Shown: positions 55,213 to 64,000 of the stretch, piece by piece
Layout of the letters: each line of letters starts with the position of its first letter
Numbering within the stretch: position 1 is the stretch's first letter
DNA from: Ignavibacteria bacterium
GTDB lineage: Bacteria; Bacteroidota; Ignavibacteria; Tepidaquicellales; Tepidaquicellaceae
NCBI GenBank assembly: GCA_019187405.1
Contig: JABAQZ010000007.1
Location: 62,001-126,000 of the forward strand
Direction: 5' to 3'
DNA length: 64,000 nucleotides
The notes under the pieces: generated by a model
Databases searched by the model: none
Told to the model about the DNA's origin: nothing
What the model saw: the letters and a program-made list of their open reading frames with translations, nothing else
Program-made: the position numbers and the translations under genes

Positions 55213-56718
55213 TCATATCAAATCATTATTCGCTTCTTCATCTTTTATTTCTCGCAAAGATTTTTCACTGCTTGCAACTACAACGCATGCAAGTGAATCT
55301 GCAATAACATTTGGCACAGTCCTGCACATATCGAGCAGCCTGTCAACACCGATTATCAACGCAATCCCCTCTTCGGGAACTCCAACTGATTTCAAAACTA
55401 TGATAAGCATTATCAATCCTACTCCCGGAACAGGCGCCGTACCTACTGCCGCTAATGCAGCAGTAAGGACAATTGTAAGCTGCTGTGTCAGATTTAAATC
55501 AAATCCGTAAACTTGCGCAATGAACATAGCCGCAACCGCCTGATACAATGCCGTACCATCCATGTTAACTGTAGTACCAAGAGGAAGTACAAAACTTGCT
55601 ATCCTGTTTGGCACGCCGAGTTTCTTTTCACAAATATCCATTGTAACAGGCAGCGTTGCCGCGGAAGAGCTTGTCGAAAATGCAACGGCAATTACCTGTC
55701 TCTGTGTCTTAAAAAATTTTACAACGGGAAATTTCGTGAATATTTTCAACAATGCCGGATACTCGACAAATGTCAAAATTGTCAAGCCAAGTATTACGGT
55801 TAAAGAATAAAGCAGCAGAGTCTGAAGTATGCTGAATCCGAATTCTGCTACGGTTGCTGCTATCAGCGTAAACACCGCATAAGGAGCAATATACATTACT
55901 TTTTCTACCATCAATATCATTGCATTACCGAGTCCTTCAAAAAAATCGATTACAACTTTTGCTTTTTCTGTTTTGAGCTGTGAAAGGAATATTCCCGTCA
56001 TAATTGCAAAAAATACAATCTGCAGAAAATCTCCTTCGCTTATTGCCTTAAATGGATTCCTGGGTACAATGTTCACCAGAAAATCAACAATATTCATTGA
56101 GACATTTTGATCAATTTTACTTTGTGCATCTTCCTGAAATGTTTCTAACAGCCTCTTCTTATTTTCCTCCGGCATGAATTTACCCGGTTGAATTATGTTT
56201 GCACATATTAATCCGATTGTAATGGCTATCACAGCAGTCATTGCATAAAACGCTATGGTTTTACCTCCGATTTTTGCAATGTGCTTGAGATCGGATAATG
56301 ACGATGCTCCGGCAATTAACGAAGCCAGAACCAAAGGAACAGCTATCATTGTTAACAGCTTAATAAACAAGTCCCCTATAGGTTTTAGCAGTAAAGCAAT
56401 TGTTTTAACTTTACTGACTTCGACGACATCGCTAAGTATTTTTTTGTTTCCGTCTGGAAAAATAATTTCAATCTTAAGTCCGGAAATTTCCTTTTTGTTT
56501 TTAAGTAAACTGAAATATTTAATAATTGATAACTGTGAATTGCCGTCAAATTTATTTATAACTGAATCTTTTTTAATGAAGGAAACTTCATTCCAGTTTT
56601 CAGCAGTATATTCTTCCAATATGGTCTTTATCTGTATCTTGCGCTGATTTACATGAAATATCGATCCAAATACCGCGCCGAGAATTAATGCCAATACTAT
56701 TTGAGTATGAAGTTTCAT
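55213..56718 (-). CDS. Dicarboxylate/amino acid:cation symporter (DAACS) with soluble insert
   Basis: A 501-residue inner-membrane transporter of the GltP/DctA family. Core motifs are present: LLTMIAVPLVLASLIAG, the serine-rich AFSTSSSAATLP, NMDGTALYQAVAA, and GVDRLLDMCRTVPNV. The likely substrates are glutamate, aspartate or C4-dicarboxylates with Na or H. Unusual is a polar region of about 80 residues (roughly 24-105) between the first helix and IALLLKPIGDLFIKL, much longer than the usual loop. The start overlaps the P-type ATPase stop by 4 bases, so the two are translationally coupled. Confidence 0.9.
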   Translation of the reverse strand: MKLHTQIVLALILGAVFGSIFHVNQRKIQIKTILEEYTAENWNEVSFIKKDSVINKFDGNSQLSIIKYFSLLKNKKEISGLKIEIIFPDGNKKILSDVVEVSKVKTIALLLKPIGDLFIKLLTMIAVPLVLASLIAGASSLSDLKHIAKIGGKTIAFYAMTAVIAITIGLICANIIQPGKFMPEENKKRLLETFQEDAQSKIDQNVSMNIVDFLVNIVPRNPFKAISEGDFLQIVFFAIMTGIFLSQLKTEKAKVVIDFFEGLGNAMILMVEKVMYIAPYAVFTLIAATVAEFGFSILQTLLLYSLTVILGLTILTFVEYPALLKIFTKFPVVKFFKTQRQVIAVAFSTSSSAATLPVTMDICEKKLGVPNRIASFVLPLGTTVNMDGTALYQAVAAMFIAQVYGFDLNLTQQLTIVLTAALAAVGTAPVPGVGLIMLIIVLKSVGVPEEGIALIIGVDRLLDMCRTVPNVIADSLACVVVASSEKSLREIKDEEANNDLI

Positions 56719-59153
56719 TTCACATGATTATTTAATTTGAAAAATCTTAACCTCAGCCGCTGAAGCACAAATAAGACTGCCGAACTTATTAAACTAATTG
56801 TCAGTATTATAGGCCATAAATCCTTCCTTATATATTCAATTTCATAGAATAATTTAATGTAATAAATAATACCGCTGTTTATGCCTGTCGATGCAAGAAA
56901 AATGAAAAGCAGAAGTATCATAAATCCGTAAAGCAGGTAAGTCAGTTGTTCTTTGTTAATTTCATATTTAACAAGCACGATAGAAAAATAATTGGCTATG
57001 TTTGTAATTATCATTATCGTCAGCATGACCATCTGCAGCTCTGTCTCTGATACTCCATGTCTTTTCTGCACGAATGCAATTCCTGAATATCCCGCTGCTA
57101 CTATGATCAGTGCGGATAATAAAACAAATGATATCAGATCTTTCATGAAATGTTTTGTCTTTTCAGTATTGGTATTTTTTAATGCAATTATAAATGCCGG
57201 CAGTCCTATCCCGAAAATATTTATTAGCGAAACCCTTCTCGGTGTGAGCGGAAACTCAAGCAAAAAGAAAATTGATAACAGCGATATATATATAACAAAA
57301 AAGTTTTTTGTAATGAATAATTTCCCAACGGATTTTACTGAATTAACAATCCTGTTCCCCTCTTCAAATATTGATGGGAGCAGTGAAAATTTGTTTTTTA
57401 GAAGTACAATATCCGCAACTTCCTTTGTTATTGCACTGCCTTCTTCCATTGCGATTCCCATATCGGATTCTTTTATTGCAGGAAGATCGTTTACTCCGTC
57501 GCCTATCATGGCTGTGTAAATTTTTTCTTTCTTTAGCGATTTAATTATGCGAAGCTTATGCTCCGGTTTTAATCTTGCAAATACTGTTTTGCTCATTACC
57601 GTAACAGCTAAATCACTATCGCCGATTTTATCCAGATCATTTCCCGTTATGAGCTCATTATCTGATATATTCCAACCGATTTGATTTGCAACCTCCTGAA
57701 CGGCTTTTGCCGAATCGCCCGATAATATTTTGATTTTGATGTCATTATCTTCAAATAGTTTAATTGCATCAAATACATCATCTCTGATAATATCTTTAAT
57801 CGATATTATGCATAAAGGTGTAATATCAGTTGAAGCGGAAGAAACTGCCGTTTGCTCAAGGTCAATTTTATTACTGAGAGTTCCGAAAAGCAGATTTCTG
57901 TATATCTGAAGATTACTTTTTTCAAACTGATTTATTGCTTCCTTTTTTTGAAAGTCGCTTGTTCTCTCAATTAAAACATCAAACGCTCCAAGTATGTAAG
58001 TTTGTACCGATTCACCGACTTGCATTTTTATGATACTCAATTTTCTTTCCGAGTTAAATGGGTATTCATCAACAAGTTTATAATCATCATAATAGCTGAA
58101 TTCAGTCAGTGCAATTGCGGTGGCATTTTTATCTGTAGTTAAATGAGCATACGTGCCGATCAGCATCTTAATATTTTCTTCAGTTAGTCCCGAGTCAAGG
58201 ACAGTTAACTTATGAACGCTAAGCTTGTTTTGAGTAAGTGTGCCTGTCTTATCTGTACAGACAATCTGCACGTTTGAAAAAGATTCGATGGCATTTAGCT
58301 TTTGTATAATTGCTCCAAGTTTGCTGATCCTGAAAACGCCGAGTGCAAATGTAATTGTCGCAGTAAGCACAAGCCCCTGAGGAACAAGCGATATTAATAT
58401 TGTGGATACCTTTCGTACAAAATCCGCCGTGAACCCGGATTGATCAAAAAGAATCTCAAGCAAAACCAATACGATAGCAATGGCAAATAAAATTTTTACA
58501 ATCAAATTTATTCTCTTTTGTAGAGGAGTAAGATCAAACTTATATTTTTTTGCCGTGCTTGTAATTTGTGCAGCAAAGCTATCGTCTCCGATCTTTTCGG
58601 CAGTATAATACCCGTTCCCTGAAATGCAAAAACTTCCCGATAAAATCTCATCATTCTCTTTTTTCTGAATCGGATTGGATTCTCCGGTAAGAAGTGATTC
58701 GTCAATCTCGAGCCGGTTTGACAATAATACTTGTCCGTCAACTACTACCTGATCGCCTCTGCTGATTTTTATCACGTCATCCTTTACGATTTCTGCTGGT
58801 TCAATCTGTACATCGATTCCGTTTCTGACAACGGTAACCTCCTTTTTTAAAAGCAGATTTACTTTATCCAGAGCTTTCTTTGCTCTGATTTCCTGATAAA
58901 TTCCGAGAAATGTATTTATAAATGCAATTGTAAGTATTCCTATACTGTCGAGAACTAATCTTTGGTCGGATGATTTTAAATAAAAGTAGAGAAGGAAAAT
59001 AATTATTGATAAAATTACAAGATTAAATACAGAAAAAATATTTTCGATAAATATTTCGCTTATCGTTTTTGTTTTCGGCTTGGAAGATCGATTCTGCAAA
59101 CCGCGATGAATTCTATCGGAAACTTCAGCCGTACTTAGACCCTGTATTATCAA
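56715..59153 (-). CDS. P-type cation-transporting ATPase (CtpE-like)
   Basis: An 812-residue ATP-driven cation pump. It shows the A-domain LTGESNPIQKKE, the membrane segment SLVPQGLVLTATITFALG, the phosphorylation site CTDKTGTLTQNK (Asp301), the late MIGDGVNDLPAIKESDMGIA hinge, and about ten membrane helices. The VPQGLVL helix in place of a PEGL-type or CPC motif and the overall length resemble CtpE, a calcium-uptake ATPase, and argue against heavy-metal (CPx) pumps. Ion specificity remains a family-based guess. ATG start; the gene overlaps the symporter gene downstream by 4 bases. Confidence 0.88.
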   Translation of the reverse strand: MIIQGLSTAEVSDRIHRGLQNRSSKPKTKTISEIFIENIFSVFNLVILSIIIFLLYFYLKSSDQRLVLDSIGILTIAFINTFLGIYQEIRAKKALDKVNLLLKKEVTVVRNGIDVQIEPAEIVKDDVIKISRGDQVVVDGQVLLSNRLEIDESLLTGESNPIQKKENDEILSGSFCISGNGYYTAEKIGDDSFAAQITSTAKKYKFDLTPLQKRINLIVKILFAIAIVLVLLEILFDQSGFTADFVRKVSTILISLVPQGLVLTATITFALGVFRISKLGAIIQKLNAIESFSNVQIVCTDKTGTLTQNKLSVHKLTVLDSGLTEENIKMLIGTYAHLTTDKNATAIALTEFSYYDDYKLVDEYPFNSERKLSIIKMQVGESVQTYILGAFDVLIERTSDFQKKEAINQFEKSNLQIYRNLLFGTLSNKIDLEQTAVSSASTDITPLCIISIKDIIRDDVFDAIKLFEDNDIKIKILSGDSAKAVQEVANQIGWNISDNELITGNDLDKIGDSDLAVTVMSKTVFARLKPEHKLRIIKSLKKEKIYTAMIGDGVNDLPAIKESDMGIAMEEGSAITKEVADIVLLKNKFSLLPSIFEEGNRIVNSVKSVGKLFITKNFFVIYISLLSIFFLLEFPLTPRRVSLINIFGIGLPAFIIALKNTNTEKTKHFMKDLISFVLLSALIIVAAGYSGIAFVQKRHGVSETELQMVMLTIMIITNIANYFSIVLVKYEINKEQLTYLLYGFMILLLFIFLASTGINSGIIYYIKLFYEIEYIRKDLWPIILTISLISSAVLFVLQRLRLRFFKLNNHVK

Positions 59154-59230
59154 ATATTATTAAATGTTTCCAGCAAATTATTAAATTTCCTTTTTAAAGG
59201 ATATATCCGAATAATTCTTGCTGAATAAAA

Positions 59231-59262
59231 AAAACATTACCCTGTTGTTTGAGTAATGTTTT
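59231..59262 (-). terminator. Intrinsic terminator of the small lipoprotein gene
   Basis: AAAACATTAC (59231-59240) and GTAATGTTTT (59253-59262) form a perfect 10-bp stem with a 12-base loop. On the minus strand it is followed by a run of T, so it terminates the gene ending at 59299. Confidence 0.85.
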
Positions 59263-59298
59263 CTTTAAATAATCTTAATGAAGTCAGTCTGTGATAAA

Positions 59299-59718
59299 CT
59301 ATTTTGTCAGGCTTTTCTTATTTCCTGTAAGATATACCGTCAGTTCAATGGACTTCTTTGATCTATTGTTGATTTCCACTGAATACAAAGCGATATTAGA
59401 CGCGCTGCAGTTTATCAACATTAATAAATCATCCGCATATCCGATTATCTCGAGTGATTTGTCAAGCTCTTTGCAGTTATCAAAATAAATCCAGTCAATT
59501 ATCTTGAAACCTGTATTTTCATAATTCAAATAATACTTTTCGCCGGGCATCAGTTTCAGATTTAATTTCAATGGAATCTTTCCGCTGATTTCTGAACTTT
59601 CAGTATCTTGTGCTTCTTGTGAATTGACTCCAAATTGTGAATTTTGATTTCCGCATCCGGTAAATATAATAAGAAATAATAAAAGTGCGCTTGCGAGTGT
59701 TAATGATATATATCTCAT
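59299..59718 (-). CDS. Small hypothetical lipoprotein
   Basis: A 139-residue protein with a signal peptide and lipobox-like LIIFTGCGN, so probably anchored to a membrane by Cys near residue 22. A short Gln/Ser/Glu-rich linker follows, then one compact beta-rich domain (IPLKLNLKLMPGEKYYLNY, LEIIGYADDLLMLINCS, KSIELTVYLTGNKK). I do not recognize the family. It is a single-gene unit with its own terminator and is divergent from the glycoside hydrolase gene. Confidence 0.7.
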   Translation of the reverse strand: MRYISLTLASALLLFLIIFTGCGNQNSQFGVNSQEAQDTESSEISGKIPLKLNLKLMPGEKYYLNYENTGFKIIDWIYFDNCKELDKSLEIIGYADDLLMLINCSASNIALYSVEINNRSKKSIELTVYLTGNKKSLTK

Positions 59719-59919
59719 TTTCTTAATTTCCTTTCTTTTTTTATTTAAGTTTTATTAATAATTTTTAATTAATAATTTGCATTCCATAAACCTGTTTAAA
59801 CTTCTTAATTTTCATTTTTTTTTCAAATAGGTTGATTTACCGATAAAGTATGGGGGAATACATATATTAAGTTTATTTATATACTCATACTAATTATCTA
59901 ATTTTTAAAATTTTATTGA

Positions 59920-63105
<3,186 letters not shown>

Positions 63106-63113
<8 letters not shown>

Positions 63114-63846
63114 TTTTATTTGCTAAATTAAGATCTTCTTCTGTATCAACGGAAAAAGAATCCTTATTTGTAATTATAACTTTTATCTTCTCATGATTTT
63201 CCAAAATTCTAAGCTGTTCAAGTTTTTCAGCTTCTTCAAGTTTCCCCTTTTTCATTTTGCAAAATGCCAATAAAAATTTTTTCCTGAATACATATAATCC
63301 AATGTGTTTATAATATGCCGTTTCTGTTATCCCTTTTGATTTTTTTACAGTCTGATTCAGATAATATGGAATGCAGCTCCTTGAAAAATACAGAGCATAT
63401 CCGTCTTTATCTAAAACAACCTTTACTTTGTTTATATTACTTAAATCTGATTTATCTTTAATCCTTACTGCAAGCGTTGAGACATTAAGTTTTCTGTCGT
63501 CAATCAAGGGTCTTACAGCCCTGTCAATGTTTTCAGGATCAATAAAAGGTTCATCTCCCTGAATGTTTACTACAATGTTACAATTTATTTTAGCTGCTGC
63601 TTCGCAAATCCTGTCCGATCCTGACTGATGTTTCGCTGATGTCAATATTGCAATTCCACCATAGCTGTTCACACACTCCTCAATTCGTTTGTCATCAGTT
63701 GCCACAATCACTTTATCAAGCAATTTTGATTTCAAAGCTTGTTCATAAACTCTTACAATCATCGGCTTTCCCTTTATTAGAGAAAGAGGTTTTCCGGGTA
63801 ATCTGACTGATGCATATCTTGACGGAATAACTCCGATGATTTTCAT
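63106..63846 (-). CDS. kdsB: 3-deoxy-manno-octulosonate cytidylyltransferase
   Basis: KdsB activates Kdo with CTP to CMP-Kdo for the lipopolysaccharide core. The 246-residue protein has IPSRYASVRLPGKPLS at the N-terminus, VIVATDDKRIEECV, TSAKHQSGSDRICEAA, VVNIQGDEPFIDP, then YYKHIGLYVFRKKFLL and EKLEQLRILENHEKIKV near the C-terminus, complete for the family. Its presence implies a Gram-negative outer membrane. The ATG overlaps the gatC stop as ATGA, so the two are coupled. Confidence 0.97.
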
Positions 63847-64000
63847 TTATCTATCACTTTCGGCACTTTAAAAAACTTACCTGTCTTGGATGGAGCATTG
63901 CTTAATGCCAATTCAGTATCCATGCTCTGCTTTACTTTATCCTCTCTCGATACATTTTCCGTTTCATTTATATTTTCGAGTGGATTAACTTTTTCAAGAT
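63843..64000 (-). CDS. gatC: Asp/Glu-tRNA amidotransferase subunit C (partial, start beyond window)
   Basis: The minus strand reads LEKVNPLENINETENVSRED, then MDTELALSNAPSKTGKFF and KVPKVIDK before TGA, matching the C-terminal half of GatC, including the alanine/asparagine-rich segment before the conserved F-(F)-x-VPKV ending. GatC helps convert misacylated Glu-tRNA(Gln) or Asp-tRNA(Asn). Only about 52 codons are in the window; the start lies beyond the right edge. The stop overlaps the kdsB start by 4 bases. Confidence 0.85.
   Translation of the reverse strand, partial: LEKVNPLENINETENVSREDKVKQSMDTELALSNAPSKTGKFFKVPKVIDK

Overview
The window looks like a chromosomal segment of an AT-rich (roughly one-third G+C by eye) member of the Bacteroidota/Ignavibacteria (FCB) group. 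That placement is an inference. It rests on C-terminal type IX secretion (T9SS)-style tails, gingipain-family (C25) giant proteins, double dockerin-like Ca-binding tails, a signal-peptide-rich set of outer-membrane barrels, the absence of obvious Shine-Dalgarno sequences, and a kdsB gene implying Gram-negative lipopolysaccharide. No rRNA, tRNA, CRISPR array or intact transposase gene was seen.

Layout. 1-2980: a polyprenyl-phosphate-type glycosyltransferase (cut by the left edge), a sugar epimerase and a DegT aminotransferase, a small amino-sugar cassette. 3062-8527: five envelope genes (beta-barrels, a BamA-like barrel, a DUF3943 protein and a multi-span transporter-like protein), closed by a strong terminator. 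8528-11054: an accessory graveyard holding a nonsense-mutated secreted-protein tail, an orphan fragment, about 23 units of a degenerate repeat on an exact 21-bp lattice, a T9SS tail relic, three tandem 25-bp repeats and hairpins. 11055-14183: a secreted subtilisin-like protease with a dockerin-like tail. 14358-21209 (mostly minus strand): a LegB-like dehydratase, a sugar nucleotidyltransferase, a LppM-like membrane protein (plus strand) and four methyltransferase genes.

21635-26769 is a sulfation cassette: cysC, cysD, cysN and a sulfotransferase fused to a methyltransferase-like domain. It would make PAPS and spend it on sulfating an unknown acceptor. Between cysD and cysN sits a 789-bp insert: a four-helix-bundle (23S intervening-sequence-protein/Avd-like) gene flanked by two arrays of perfectly phased 7-bp repeats (27 and 19 units). 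This and the 21-bp lattice are the best candidates here for something undescribed.

26861-44711 continues the glycan theme: FkbM methyltransferase, beta-helix protein, WbqC-like protein, FemAB-like acyltransferase, an aminosugar N-methyltransferase-like enzyme, and five GT2 genes, one of which encodes a 2474-residue protein carrying six GT2 domains (two with degraded catalytic motifs) and three C-terminal repeats. 44752-54518 holds two tandem 1600-residue C25 peptidase paralogs with an apparent ILEI/PANDER-type domain and a T9SS-like tail. 54571-59718 (minus) encodes a glutathione peroxidase lipoprotein, a dicarboxylate symporter with an extra soluble insert, a CtpE-like P-type ATPase and a small lipoprotein. 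59920-64000 has a GH5-like enzyme converging on the minus-strand gatC-kdsB-GNAT-pyrG operon, where pyrG makes the CTP that kdsB uses.

Taken together, the window is dominated by production, sulfation, methylation and export of surface glycans and secreted proteins. All family names come from reading the translated sequence; no database search was possible.
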